Positions 6,665 through 15,495 are shown, numbered from the stretch's first letter. The stretch is DNA of 64,000 nt from Methanomicrobiales archaeon (GCA_022841205.1 JALHCK010000013.1:1-64000), one strand, 5' to 3'. The notes: a model not told the origin generated them from the sequence alone. Numbers and translations are program-made.

Positions 6665-9400
6665 ATGCAGGTACTACGAGAAATGAAAAAAAATCAGATA
6701 ATTATTGCCTTGACAATCCTTCTCTTAATTTTTTTGTTTACCCTCTGGATACGCGTCCTCCCTCTACTGAATCTCGGCTCAACAGACATCCTCAATATCG
6801 TCGGCAGCGACGACCCGATGTTCAGCCTTCGCCAGGTCGACCAGATGCTTGCGAATTATCCCGCATACGCTTGGTACGAAGCTATGTCCCTGTTCCCATC
6901 CGGGCAGGTGGTCCCGTGGGGGCCGCTGTTCACATGGATCACGACCACCGTCGTCATGATCTCCGGAGCAGCAACCCGGAACGAGATCATATCCGTTGCC
7001 CTCTGGATCCCCCCGCTGATGGCAGCCGTGATGGTCCCGGCCATGTTCATCCTGGTCCGGAAACTGGCTGGCTGGAAGGCGGGACTCTGTGCTGCCGCCC
7101 TGGTTGCGGTTGTCGGAGGCCAGTATTTCTTCAGGGCACTTGCAGGGTACCTGGACCACCATATTGCAGAAGTATTGTTCAGCACGCTTTTCTGTATCGC
7201 TTACATCTATGCGCTGGCATATTTCAGGGAGCACACCATCGACTTTAAAAACAAAGAGACATGGAAGGTGCCACTACTCCTCTCCGCTCTTGCCGGGATC
7301 GGGTATTTCCTCGGTTACCTTACCATGCCGACGATGATCCTCTTCGCAGCCATCGTCGCGGTTTCAACTGTGGTGATTAGCGTAGTTGACTTTTACCACG
7401 GAAAACCGGGCGAATACCTCGTCTTTCTCAATACCGTGGCCTTCGGCATCGCAGCCGTTCTCTCTTTGGTGGTCAGTCTCCTTTCGGGGGGTTTTAGCGA
7501 AGGGTTCGGGTTTTACCTCTATACCCTCGCACACCCGATAGCGTATCTGCTCATTATCATCGGGACATGGGTCCTCTACTGGCTTGCACAATTCGCGAAG
7601 GGAAAGAGCCGGGTAATCTACCCCGCCTCGATCATCGGCCTCGGGTTTATCGCGTTCCTGGGCCTGTTCCTCATCGTCCCTGACCTGTACGGTTCGTTCG
7701 TTGGCAGCATCGAGGTCTTCTTCGGGTTCAACCCATATGCAAAGACCGTCCAGGAAGCCCGCCCCTGGACTCTTGGCGAGGCCTGGCAGGTCTTCAACTT
7801 CGGCATCCTGCTGATGATCGGCGGCATCCTCGTCCTGCTCTACGAGAATGTGAAGAAATACCGTGCCGAGCATATCTTCGTGCTGGTCTGGTCCCTGTTC
7901 ATCATCATCGCCGCATTCCGGCAGATCCGCTACGAGTACTACATCGCCGTGAACATTGCCGTCCTCGGGGGCATCTGTGTCTCTTACTTCCTCGAGCGGG
8001 CATGGACAGACATCGTTGGACTGGGGCGGAGGGCCGTGGTGCGGGAAACAAAGGGAGAACCTCCGGCCACGCCAGCGGACGAAAAGGGGAAGGAGGCGGA
8101 TAAGGAGAGTGTAAAGGAGACAGTATCCGGTTCCGGGAAGAAAAAGACCGGGAAGGAGAAAGGCAAGGGAAAGGAAGCCAGGAAGGAGCCGGTGAAGGAG
8201 CCTGCAAATGAACCCGGGAAGAAAAAGACCGGGAAAGCCTCTACAAAAGGTCCGGCACGGCCGAAGGTGAACTACGCAAACCTCCTCGTAACCGCCATCA
8301 TCTGTGCCTTTGCCGTCATCTTCGCATTTACATCAGTCGGGGTGCAGTACGCGGTTGCCTCCTCCGGGGCGATCAGGATGAACCAGGACTGGCGGGAATC
8401 GCTTGAGTGGATGAACACCAGCACCCCAGATACCAGAGTGGACTACTTCACCATCTACGACAAAGAGTCATTCAAATATCCCGATACCGCCTACGGTGTC
8501 ATGTCCTGGTGGGACTATGGCCATTTAATCACCTACATCGCGAAACGAATCCCGAACGCCAACCCGTTCCAGGCAGGAGTGTACGGTCCAAACGGCTCTG
8601 CGGCCTTCTTCATGTCCCAATCGGAGACGGAAACCAACCGGATCGCCGATAACCAGGGCACCCGCTACGTTATGACCGACATCGAGATGGCTATCGGAAA
8701 GTTCTGGGCGATGGCCACCTGGCACAACGCATCGGTCGGCCAGGGACCATACCAGCCAGTCTACCTCGTCCCCACCGACCCGGCAAACCCGCGGAGTTTC
8801 CAGCCGGTGACCATGTATACCGATGAATATTTCCTCACCACCGTTTCCCGTCTCCACAACTTTGACGGGTCATACACCCCTGCCGGGGAGGCCTACTACA
8901 TCGAGTATACGACATCCCAGGGAACATCGTACCCCATCATCACGAACGCCCAGGTGATGGAAGCCTCCCAGGCACACGCTGCAGCCGACCAGTATAATGC
9001 GCATCCACCTGCCGGATACCGTGCGGCAGTGGTGAGCGCAGTCATTGTCCAGCCGACCACGACCCTGTCGGCCTTCCAGCACTACCGGCTGGTGCACGAG
9101 TCGCCATCCAACGTATTCGGCGGGCAGGCACCGGTAGACCTCAAGTACGTCAAGGTCTTCGAATACGTGCCCGGGGCGAGGATCAGGGGAGAAGGGATGA
9201 TCGAACTGCCGCTCGTGACCAACACCGGCCGGCAGTTCACCTGGCGGGCGGAGAGCGTGAACGGCGAATTCATTGTACCCTACTCGACCGAGGGGAACCC
9301 CTACGATGTCAGGGCTGCCGGGAAATACCGCATCGCCGGCACCGGCCGGGAGGTCACGGTCAGCGAAGCGGCGGTGATGGGCGGGGCGGTCGTCCCGTAA
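6665..9400 (+). CDS. aglB: archaeal oligosaccharyltransferase AglB (STT3 family)
   Basis: The 911-residue membrane enzyme transfers lipid-linked glycan to Asn of secreted proteins (S-layer, archaellins). About 12 transmembrane segments fill residues 15-445; GSDDPMF (about 48) contains the first Asp motif and GYLDHH (about 163) the second DxD-like metal motif. The soluble domain carries SWWDYGH (WWDYG at 615-619) and a DIEMAIGK stretch near 671, matching the DK/MI motif. Unusual is a Lys/Glu-rich linker at about residues 457-535 between the last membrane helix of that block and the next one, with a duplicated GKKKTGK unit. An ATG at 6683 is an alternative start. It lies between the glycan genes and an HDAC-like gene. 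Confidence 0.95.
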   Translation: MQVLREMKKNQIIIALTILLLIFLFTLWIRVLPLLNLGSTDILNIVGSDDPMFSLRQVDQMLANYPAYAWYEAMSLFPSGQVVPWGPLFTWITTTVVMISGAATRNEIISVALWIPPLMAAVMVPAMFILVRKLAGWKAGLCAAALVAVVGGQYFFRALAGYLDHHIAEVLFSTLFCIAYIYALAYFREHTIDFKNKETWKVPLLLSALAGIGYFLGYLTMPTMILFAAIVAVSTVVISVVDFYHGKPGEYLVFLNTVAFGIAAVLSLVVSLLSGGFSEGFGFYLYTLAHPIAYLLIIIGTWVLYWLAQFAKGKSRVIYPASIIGLGFIAFLGLFLIVPDLYGSFVGSIEVFFGFNPYAKTVQEARPWTLGEAWQVFNFGILLMIGGILVLLYENVKKYRAEHIFVLVWSLFIIIAAFRQIRYEYYIAVNIAVLGGICVSYFLERAWTDIVGLGRRAVVRETKGEPPATPADEKGKEADKESVKETVSGSGKKKTGKEKGKGKEARKEPVKEPANEPGKKKTGKASTKGPARPKVNYANLLVTAIICAFAVIFAFTSVGVQYAVASSGAIRMNQDWRESLEWMNTSTPDTRVDYFTIYDKESFKYPDTAYGVMSWWDYGHLITYIAKRIPNANPFQAGVYGPNGSAAFFMSQSETETNRIADNQGTRYVMTDIEMAIGKFWAMATWHNASVGQGPYQPVYLVPTDPANPRSFQPVTMYTDEYFLTTVSRLHNFDGSYTPAGEAYYIEYTTSQGTSYPIITNAQVMEASQAHAAADQYNAHPPAGYRAAVVSAVIVQPTTTLSAFQHYRLVHESPSNVFGGQAPVDLKYVKVFEYVPGARIRGEGMIELPLVTNTGRQFTWRAESVNGEFIVPYSTEGNPYDVRAAGKYRIAGTGREVTVSEAAVMGGAVVP
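8133..8235 (+). repeat. 22-base direct repeat pair inside aglB linker
   Basis: An identical 22-base unit beginning CCGGGAAGAAAAAGACC occurs at 8133-8154 and 8214-8235, an 81-base offset that keeps the reading frame. It encodes the repeated PGKKKTGK-type peptide in the charged linker of AglB. The intervening sequence is also Lys/Glu/Pro codons, so the linker probably grew by in-frame duplication or slippage. Confidence 0.8.
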
Positions 9401-9404
9401 GGAT

Positions 9405-10376
9405 ATGCGGTGCTCGGCAGTCTTTGGCGAGGAATTCACTGTCCATGAACTCGACACCCACCGTGAGAACCGGGAGCGTATCCTCCGGGCAGTCTCCCAC
9501 CTCCCGGACTACGCAAGCCACCTGAGCCCGGTCGAGGCTTCGGTTGCCGACCTCGAACGGGTGCACCACCGGCGCCACATCAGGATGATCGAGTACTTCA
9601 GTTCGTTTGACGGCATCCACTACATCGACATGGACACCTATGTCAACAAGGGCTCCTTTGAGACCGCACTCCTGGCAGCGGGTTCATCGATCCTTGCTGC
9701 CGAACGGGCTCTTGATGGCGAGCACTGCTTTGCCCTGGTCCGCCCGCCCGGCCACCACGCCGAGCCGGACCGGGCCATGGGGTTCTGCCTCTTCAACAAC
9801 GCCGCGGTGGCCGCGGCCTGGGCGCTCGAACAGGTCGACCGGGTCGCCGTCCTCGACTGGGATCTCCACCACGGCAACGGCACCCAGAAGATCTTCTACC
9901 AGAGCGACCGGGTCCTGTTCTGCTCGGTCCACATGAGGAACGCATTCCCCGGCACCGGATGGATCGATGAGATAGGGGAAGGGAGGGGCATGGGGTTCAC
10001 GCTGAATGCCCCCCTCCAGCAGGGGTGCGGGATCGATGACTATACCTACCTGTTCTCGCGTGTTTTTGCCGAAGCGCTGGGCCATTTCAAGCCCGACCTC
10101 CTGATCATCTCGGCCGGGCAGGACGCGCTCGGTGACGATCCCATGAACGGGATGAGACTTGCCCCCAAAGACTTCCGGGTACTGACGAGGATCCTGATGG
10201 AGGCCGTCGGCCAGCCTCTGGCGCTGGTCCTGGAAGGAGGCTACGGCCCATCGCTTGGTGAAGCGGTGGCCGAGATCTTTTATGCCCTCCATGACGGGCC
10301 GGTGCAGATACCCACCGGGATGCCCCGGGAGAGCACGCGGCGGACCGTTGCCCAGCTGGAAAAAGTGATGATCTGA
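9405..10376 (+). CDS. class II histone deacetylase-like amidohydrolase
   Basis: The 323-residue product has the zinc hydrolase motifs of the HDAC/acetoin-utilisation/polyamine-deacetylase superfamily: RPPGHHAEPDRAMGF (His-His catalytic pair, about residue 110), LDWDLHHGNGTQ (Asp and His zinc ligands, about 150), SAGQDALGDDP (third zinc Asp, about 243) and LEGGYG (about 276). The substrate could be an acetylated polyamine, a protein lysine or a small amide; sequence alone does not decide. It begins 4 bases after the aglB stop, so it is probably translated from the same transcript, but a functional link is not shown. Confidence 0.85.
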   Translation: MRCSAVFGEEFTVHELDTHRENRERILRAVSHLPDYASHLSPVEASVADLERVHHRRHIRMIEYFSSFDGIHYIDMDTYVNKGSFETALLAAGSSILAAERALDGEHCFALVRPPGHHAEPDRAMGFCLFNNAAVAAAWALEQVDRVAVLDWDLHHGNGTQKIFYQSDRVLFCSVHMRNAFPGTGWIDEIGEGRGMGFTLNAPLQQGCGIDDYTYLFSRVFAEALGHFKPDLLIISAGQDALGDDPMNGMRLAPKDFRVLTRILMEAVGQPLALVLEGGYGPSLGEAVAEIFYALHDGPVQIPTGMPRESTRRTVAQLEKVMI

Positions 10377-10463
10377 AAAACCCGGCAGGAGAGATCGCCT
10401 CTCGTTGAGGCCCCCCGCCCCGTTTAATGTGCTGGCAGGAAAGCCGGAGCCTTTTGACGCTTT

Positions 10464-11648
10464 TTACTGGATGCCGATCCGCTTCCTGCGCACCCGTTCC
10501 CGGTTCACGTGGGAGACCTCGAGACCCGGGACGATCACCCGCACCACCGGGACCTCGGTCCGGGACAGGTCGCAGATGCAGACCCGTTCCACGTGCGGCC
10601 GGAGCTCCCCGAGTGCCACGCGGATATCATCGTCGATGAACGGCGTCGAACGGTCCCCGATCGAGGAGAGAAGGACCGAAGGTTCGTCGGCAAACCACTC
10701 CCGGTTGATCCGTTTGAAGCGGTCGTACCCGGCCTTCTCGAGGAGCTGCCTCCGCCCCTCGTTATCACGGCCCCCGTGCAGGTAGGAGGCCCGGCTCTGG
10801 GCAACTTCGGTCAGCGCCCGCAGCGCGGCGATAGCCGGGTCTGGGTGGGTGCCCGACCCCATCACCAGGAGGCCCGGGTCCCGGGTCACCGCGTCATCAC
10901 CGGCTGCGGCGATGGTGGGGATACCCGTCCTTCCCTTCAGCAGCCAGAGGTGAACCGAAATCCCGCAGGACTCGAACCGGTCCTGCACCTCCCGTGCCGG
11001 GCAGTCGAAGTCGATCTCCACCCGGGTCCCCATGGAACGGGCCTGCTCGGCCATGCTCATGTCGTCCCGCTCCATCACCTCGAGGAGGGCGTGCAGTATC
11101 GCCTCTTCGATGACATTCCCGCTGGCAAGACCGTTGCTGTCGCTTGCAAAAAGGGACATGGTCATGCCCAGGGTGTCGTAGGGATGGAAGACCGCATTGC
11201 TCGGAACAAAGATCTCCTCATCGTGGAGCAGGTCGTAGGCCGCACTCCAGTGAATCTTCTCACCCGGTTCCAGGAGCCGCGGGAGCAGGAGGTCTTCGGG
11301 ATCAACCGCCCGGTGGATGCCGATCTCTTCGTATGATGCAAACTCCATGGCATCCCCGTGGTACTCGCCGCTGTATCGCTCAACGGCCTCCATCATGGAG
11401 GATACCCTGGCCTGGACCTTGTCCTTTCCCTTCCCGGCATGGTGCTGCACACCGCCCCGTGCGGCACGGGGGCGGAACGCAGTGAAACAGGGGATGCCCA
11501 GCCGGTCGACATGGGTGATGTCAGAGACTTCCGCGACCCCGATCCTTTCCATGAGCGGCTCGACAATGGAGAGCGTCTCCTCGGGAGACTTCACCCGGTG
11601 TGTCCCGTCAAAATAGTGTTTCTTCACGCGCCGGAGCGTGTATCTCAT
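10464..11648 (-). CDS. ycaO: YcaO-family protein, probable McrA-glycine thioamidation protein
   Basis: The 394-residue product starts MRYTLRRVKKHYFDGTHRV; the phrase Y-DGTHR and the following RIG-type D-T-VDRLGIPCF are typical of methanogen YcaO. Conserved ATP-binding YcaO residues appear in QARVSSMMEAVERYSGEY, GNVIEEAILHALLEVMERD and ALTEVAQSRAS. In methanogens YcaO, often with TfuA, installs the thioglycine in the McrA active site of methyl-CoM reductase using ATP and a sulfur donor. No tfuA is adjacent here. The ATG at 11648 was chosen over a longer frame because upstream residues are unlike the family. It is divergent from a DUF2098 gene, sharing a 58-base intergenic promoter region. Confidence 0.85.
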   Translation of the reverse strand: MRYTLRRVKKHYFDGTHRVKSPEETLSIVEPLMERIGVAEVSDITHVDRLGIPCFTAFRPRAARGGVQHHAGKGKDKVQARVSSMMEAVERYSGEYHGDAMEFASYEEIGIHRAVDPEDLLLPRLLEPGEKIHWSAAYDLLHDEEIFVPSNAVFHPYDTLGMTMSLFASDSNGLASGNVIEEAILHALLEVMERDDMSMAEQARSMGTRVEIDFDCPAREVQDRFESCGISVHLWLLKGRTGIPTIAAAGDDAVTRDPGLLVMGSGTHPDPAIAALRALTEVAQSRASYLHGGRDNEGRRQLLEKAGYDRFKRINREWFADEPSVLLSSIGDRSTPFIDDDIRVALGELRPHVERVCICDLSRTEVPVVRVIVPGLEVSHVNRERVRRKRIGIQ

Positions 11649-11706
11649 CAGCTGGAATATGGGCAGGAGAATACCTTTATAGTATCTTTGCCATCCATTG
11701 GTTACT

Positions 11707-12000
11707 ATGAACGCCGATGAGATCGCGGTCGGCATGCAGGTCCGCTACCCGAGGACCGGCACCGCGGGCACGGTGACCAGGATCGAACAGATGAAGGGTG
11801 CGGTGTTTGCCGAACTCGACACAACCGGTCTCCTGTACCGGGCAGACCAGCTGATCGCAGTGGCCTCTTCGAAGGAGCGAAAGGCCAGGGAACGGGGTAT
11901 CGATTACGAACAGGTTAAAAAAGAGATGGAGTTTGTCTCGGGGCTCGGGTTCCAGGAAGCCATCTCCAACATCGACCAGAGCTGCGAAGGCGGCGGCTAA
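11707..12000 (+). CDS. DUF2098 family protein, function unknown
   Basis: A 97-residue soluble protein starting MNADEIAVGMQVRYP at an ATG directly downstream of a TTATAG-like box. The first half reads as a small beta-barrel (VGMQVRYPRTGTAGTVTRI), the second half as a charged helix with a KERKARERGIDYEQV segment. DUF2098 is, as far as I recall, restricted to methanogens and of unknown function. It lies between ycaO, which modifies methyl-CoM reductase, and the nickel regulator nikR, with which it overlaps by 4 bases at the 3' ends (convergent). That placement hints at a role around MCR but proves nothing. Confidence 0.75.
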   Translation: MNADEIAVGMQVRYPRTGTAGTVTRIEQMKGAVFAELDTTGLLYRADQLIAVASSKERKARERGIDYEQVKKEMEFVSGLGFQEAISNIDQSCEGGG

Positions 12001-12419
12001 TCGCTGATCGGGATGGTGGTCAGTTTCACCGTCTCGACCCCTTTTTGAGACATCAGGCGCTCCGCGAGGGCCTTTAAGTCCGCACCATCCCCTCGCACCA
12101 GTATGATCTCCAGGCACCGGTCATGGGTAACGTGGGAATGGAGAGACGCCTGGATGATCCCCATGTACTCGTGCTGTATATCGGTGAGCGTGGTCAGCAG
12201 CCCACGCTGCCCGTGGTCATAGATCATGGTGATGACCCCCTGCCGCTCCCCGGTAACATCCGACATCCACTTGTAGTAGGTGATGTAGCTTCGAATGGCA
12301 TCCCGGATTCCCTCAGACCGGGACGAGTAGCCCCGGTAGGTGATGATCTCGTCGAATTTGTCAAGCAGGTTCTTGGGAAGCGATATCCCAATCCGGGAAA
12401 GTTCGGTATCAACAGTCAT
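11997..12419 (-). CDS. nikR: nickel-responsive transcriptional regulator NikR
   Basis: The 140-residue protein has an N-terminal ribbon-helix-helix (RIGISLPKNLLDKFDEI, GYSSRSEGIRDAIR) and a C-terminal ACT-like nickel-binding domain with HSHVTHDRCLEIILVRG, containing the conserved His and Cys ligands. Length matches the family. Nickel binding drives tetrameric operator binding and usually represses nickel uptake genes; methanogens need nickel for hydrogenases and for F430. Candidate targets in the window include the frh operon, whose leader has inverted repeats, but no canonical NikR operator was identified. It is divergent from aIF2-gamma with about 160 bases between. Confidence 0.93.
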   Translation of the reverse strand: MTVDTELSRIGISLPKNLLDKFDEIITYRGYSSRSEGIRDAIRSYITYYKWMSDVTGERQGVITMIYDHGQRGLLTTLTDIQHEYMGIIQASLHSHVTHDRCLEIILVRGDGADLKALAERLMSQKGVETVKLTTIPISD

Positions 12420-12533
12420 AAGGTCAACTCAGTTATGGAGATCTTCTCATACTGCTGTTTTAACCTTTCTGAAGACAACGGCATACAGAGTGTTACGGGA
12501 ACCGGGATGCCGGGTTGGATCTCATGACCGGTT

Positions 12534-12570
12534 TGTATAAGTATTGTCATTTATAATCGTATAAGGAGGT
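12534..12570 (+). promoter_or_regulatory. TATA-like box and Shine-Dalgarno upstream of aIF2-gamma
   Basis: TGTATAAGT (from 12534) and TTTATAATC (from 12550) are possible TATA elements. AAGGAGGT at 12563-12570 is a near-perfect Shine-Dalgarno, ten bases before a TTG codon at 12581. This spacing is the main reason for accepting TTG as the start of the factor. Confidence 0.6.
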
Positions 12571-12580
12571 TCGATCGCAT

Positions 12581-13816
12581 TTGCGGGACGCTACCATTCC
12601 AGGCGCCAACATAGGGGTCGTTGGCCACGTCGACCATGGGAAAACGACGCTTGTCTACGGGATGACCGAGGCATGGACGGATCGCCACTCCGAGGAGATA
12701 AAACGGGGCATCTCGATCCGCCTCGGGTACGCCGATGCGACCTTCTACCGGTGTGAAAAGTGCAGCGGCCCGGATGCCTACTCCACGAAGCCCGAGTGCC
12801 CGGCATGCGGAGGGAAGGCGGTTCCCTTCCGGTCGGTCTCTTTTGTCGACTCGCCCGGGCACGAGACGCTCATGGCCACCATGCTCTCGGGGTCGGCGCT
12901 CATGGACGGGGCGATGCTGGTGATCGCCGCAAACGAGCCCTGCCCCCAGCCGCAGACCAAGGAACACCTGATGGCGCTCGAGCTCGTCGGGATAAAAAAT
13001 ATCGTGATCGTCCAGAACAAGATCGACGTCGTCTCCCAGAAGGATGCCCTGAAACACTATGAACAGATCAGGGCGTTTGTGAAGGGAACGATTGCAGAAC
13101 ATGCACCGATCATCCCGGTATCGGCCCAAAAACAGATCAACATCGGGGCCCTCGTCGAAGCCCTCGACACCACGATCCCCGAGCCGGCCAGGGATCCGGA
13201 CGCTGCCCCGGTCATGCTGGTGGCCCGGTCCTTTGACATCAACAAGCCGGGAACGAACTGGAGGGAGGTCAGGGGCGGGGTCATCGGCGGGTCCCTGATA
13301 CGCGGCATCTTCAGGGAAGGCGATGATATCGAGATCCGTCCCGGGCGCCAGTTCCAGGCCGAAAATAAGATCCGGTGGGAACCGATCACCACGAAGATCA
13401 CAACCATCAACGCAGGGTCAAAGAAAGTCGCCGAAGCTGCTCCCGGCGGACTGCTCGGAATCGGCACCAAGCTCGACCCGGCCCTGACCAAGAGCGATGC
13501 CCTGGCCGGCCAGGTTGCCGGCCGGATCGGAGCCCTCCCGCCGGTCCTGGATCGCCTGAAGTTCCATGTCACCCTCATGGAGCGGGTGGTCGGCGCAACA
13601 AGCGAGCTCTCCATCGAACCACTGAAGCACAACGAACCGCTGATGCTCTCGGTCGGCACCGCAGTGACTGTTGGCGTGGTGACCACTGCAAAGAAAGACC
13701 AGGTCGAGGTAACCCTGAAACGGCCCGTCTGCGCGGAGATCGGGTCGCGGATCGCCATTAGCCGTCAGCTTGGAGGCAGATGGCGACTGATCGGGATGGG
13801 CATTCTCACCGAATAG
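12581..13816 (+). CDS. eif2g: translation initiation factor aIF2 subunit gamma
   Basis: The 411-residue GTPase delivers initiator Met-tRNA to the small ribosomal subunit as part of the aIF2 heterotrimer. Motifs: VGHVDHGKTTL (P loop, about residue 10), a zinc knuckle CEKCSG ... CPACGG (about 57-80), VDSPGHE (G3), NKID (G4, about 145) and SAQ (G5). Domains II and III follow to the end. The start is TTG, fixed by the strong ribosome-binding site and by family N termini (RDATIPGANIGVVGH). The beta subunit is at 48.1 kb. The last 37 bases overlap the PIN-domain gene. Confidence 0.95.
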   Translation: MRDATIPGANIGVVGHVDHGKTTLVYGMTEAWTDRHSEEIKRGISIRLGYADATFYRCEKCSGPDAYSTKPECPACGGKAVPFRSVSFVDSPGHETLMATMLSGSALMDGAMLVIAANEPCPQPQTKEHLMALELVGIKNIVIVQNKIDVVSQKDALKHYEQIRAFVKGTIAEHAPIIPVSAQKQINIGALVEALDTTIPEPARDPDAAPVMLVARSFDINKPGTNWREVRGGVIGGSLIRGIFREGDDIEIRPGRQFQAENKIRWEPITTKITTINAGSKKVAEAAPGGLLGIGTKLDPALTKSDALAGQVAGRIGALPPVLDRLKFHVTLMERVVGATSELSIEPLKHNEPLMLSVGTAVTVGVVTTAKKDQVEVTLKRPVCAEIGSRIAISRQLGGRWRLIGMGILTE

Positions 13817-14193
13817 GTGTCCTGCTGGACGCCAATGCCCTGATGGCCCAGGTGCAGTTTCGGATCGATATCTTCGATGCGCTGGGAAATCTTATCGGTT
13901 CCTGCGAACCATTGATCCTCCCTGAAGTGATTGAAGAACTCCGCGGACTTGCATGTTCCCATGGGAAGGGAGGGGCCGCGGCCCGATCCGCGCTCATCCT
14001 TTCCGGACGGTGCACTATGGTGGAGAGCCCTGGGATAAAGGGATCGGTAGATGAGAAGATCCTATATTATGCAAACACGCATGGATGCATGGTAATGACC
14101 AATGACAGGGATCTGCGGAATGCGCTGCTCGGGAAGGGTATCCCGGTGATATCGCTTTCAGGCAGACAGCGGCTGGAATTGTACAGGAACTAG
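13780..14193 (+). CDS. PIN-domain nuclease (Fcf1/Utp24-like)
   Basis: The 137-residue product has the PIN acidic residues: VLLDANALM near residue 14 (first Asp), PEVIEELRGL (Glu, about 50), GSVDEKILYYA (Asp, about 92) and MVMTNDRDLRNALL (Asp pair, about 108). Single PIN proteins directly downstream of aIF2-gamma and upstream of rpoE are a recurrent archaeal arrangement and resemble the rRNA-processing nuclease Fcf1/Utp24, so a role in pre-rRNA cleavage is more likely than a VapC toxin; no antitoxin gene is present. The start overlaps aIF2-gamma by 37 bases and is the only upstream ATG in frame. Confidence 0.8.
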   Translation: MATDRDGHSHRIGVLLDANALMAQVQFRIDIFDALGNLIGSCEPLILPEVIEELRGLACSHGKGGAAARSALILSGRCTMVESPGIKGSVDEKILYYANTHGCMVMTNDRDLRNALLGKGIPVISLSGRQRLELYRN

Positions 14194-14201
14194 GGTGGGT
14201 C

Positions 14202-14783
14202 ATGTATTACCGGATGAAACTGGCAGACAAGGTGAGGGTGCCACCTCACCGGCTCGGAGAAGATCTTGAGAAGGTTATCCTCGATGTCCTCCGGGAACAG
14301 CTTGAAGGAAGCATTGACAAGGAGATCGGCATCTTCATCGCCGTAACCCGGGTCCTCGATATCGGTGAAGGAGAGATCGTTCCCGGGGACGGTGCGGTCT
14401 ACTACGACGTGGATTTCGAGTCAGTAGTGCTCCGGCTCAGCCTTCAGGAAGTGATCGAGGGACTGGTCGTTGAGACAACGAGTTTCGGGGCGTTCGTAAG
14501 CCTGGGACCGATCGATGCCATGCTCCACGTGAGCCAGATCTCTGACGAGTACATCAACTATGACGAGAAGAATTCGCGGCTGATCTGCCAGGAGTCGAAA
14601 CGGTTCATCGCGGTCGATGAAAAGATCCGCGCCCGCATCGTCACCCTCTCCCTGAACGAACGTGAACCCCGGGACAGCAAGATCGGCCTGACCATGCGGC
14701 AGTCAGGGCTTGGCACCAGCCGCTGGCTCGAGGAAGACATGGCCAAGGAGAAAGAAAAGGGTGGTGAACGTGGCGGCCGCTAA
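14202..14783 (+). CDS. rpoE1: DNA-directed RNA polymerase subunit Rpo7 (RpoE')
   Basis: The 193-residue product begins MYYRMKLADKVRVPP, the RNP-like N-terminal domain of Rpo7, and contains an S1/OB domain from about residue 80 (EGLVVETTSFGAFVSLGP, DAMLHVSQISDEY). Rpo7 forms the stalk of archaeal RNA polymerase with Rpo4 and contacts the emerging transcript and TFE. It lies 8 bases after the PIN gene and its 3' end overlaps the start of the Spt4 gene, as in many archaea. Confidence 0.93.
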   Translation: MYYRMKLADKVRVPPHRLGEDLEKVILDVLREQLEGSIDKEIGIFIAVTRVLDIGEGEIVPGDGAVYYDVDFESVVLRLSLQEVIEGLVVETTSFGAFVSLGPIDAMLHVSQISDEYINYDEKNSRLICQESKRFIAVDEKIRARIVTLSLNEREPRDSKIGLTMRQSGLGTSRWLEEDMAKEKEKGGERGGR

Positions 14784-14973
14784 AAAGAAACTGGTCCAGG
14801 TATGCAGGGAATGCCATCGCGTGGTGGAAGGAGAGAGCTGTGCGGTATGCGGCAGCAGCAACCTATCAACAGACTGGACAGGGTACCTGGTGGTAATCGA
14901 CCCCAAGCGATCAGAGATCGCAAAAAGGTTAAACATCGCCCTCCCCGGGAGATATGCGCTGAAGGTCCGCTGA
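14770..14973 (+). CDS. spt4: transcription elongation factor Spt4 (RpoE'')
   Basis: A 67-residue zinc protein: QVCRECHRVVEGESCAVCG holds the four-Cys site, then STDWTGYLVVIDPKRSEIAK, the Spt4 core that binds Spt5 NGN. I chose the GTG at 14770, preceded by GGTGGTG, because it places AAKKKLVQV at the N terminus as in the family; GTG codons at 14761 and 14764 are alternatives. With Spt5 it raises processivity of RNA polymerase. It overlaps rpoE1 by 14 bases and is followed after 1 base by the dephospho-CoA kinase gene. Confidence 0.92.
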   Translation: MAAAKKKLVQVCRECHRVVEGESCAVCGSSNLSTDWTGYLVVIDPKRSEIAKRLNIALPGRYALKVR

Positions 14974-14974
14974 A

Positions 14975-15478
14975 ATGCTCAGGCTCCCCCCGGAAAAACG
15001 CCATTTCTTCAAGACCCCCTTTGGCACGCTCTACGCCGAGTGCGAAGACGTACTCCCCCTCATCGAGGGAAAGACCGTGTACACGGTGGGCGATGTGGTT
15101 ACCTGGAGCCTGGTCCGGCGGGGGGTAGTCCCACGGATCGCCGTCATTGACGGCCACACGATGCGCTCGCCGTTCAACAGGTCGCCGGCGGTCTTCCAAA
15201 AAAGGCTCCATGCCAGAAACCCGCCAGGGACGATCACCACGGAGCTGTCCGATGCGCTCGATCATGCAGTACAGGGCCCGGGAGCACTGATCCTCGTTGA
15301 CGGAGAAGAAGACCTCGCCGTTATCCCACTGGTCATCGCCGCACCGGTCGGAGCGCTGATCCTGTATGGACAGCCGGGCGAGGGGGTCGTTCTCTGCGAG
15401 GTGACTCCTGCCGCAAAGGAGAAGGCGAGGACAATGCTTGCCCACTTCGTTGATGAAGGGGAAGACGCCGCGGGATGA
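14975..15478 (+). CDS. GTP-dependent dephospho-CoA kinase (DUF359)
   Basis: The 167-residue product matches the archaeal DUF359 family, shown in Thermococcus to phosphorylate 3'-dephospho-CoA with GTP, the last step of CoA synthesis. Visible landmarks are TVGDVVTWSL (about residue 32), VIDGHTMRSP (about 52), NPPGTITTEL (about 78) and ILVDGEEDLAVIPLV (about 103), the acidic strand implicated in catalysis. The gene is embedded between spt4 and the S24e promoter, its usual archaeal position, which explains past annotation as a ribosomal-cluster hypothetical. Confidence 0.88.
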   Translation: MLRLPPEKRHFFKTPFGTLYAECEDVLPLIEGKTVYTVGDVVTWSLVRRGVVPRIAVIDGHTMRSPFNRSPAVFQKRLHARNPPGTITTELSDALDHAVQGPGALILVDGEEDLAVIPLVIAAPVGALILYGQPGEGVVLCEVTPAAKEKARTMLAHFVDEGEDAAG

Positions 15479-15495
15479 AAGGTGCAGTGGCCAGA

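Noticed and set aside
13780..14193. Reading the PIN protein as a VapC toxin
   Set aside because: No antitoxin gene is adjacent, and position after aIF2-gamma and before rpoE fits the conserved Fcf1-like PIN protein.
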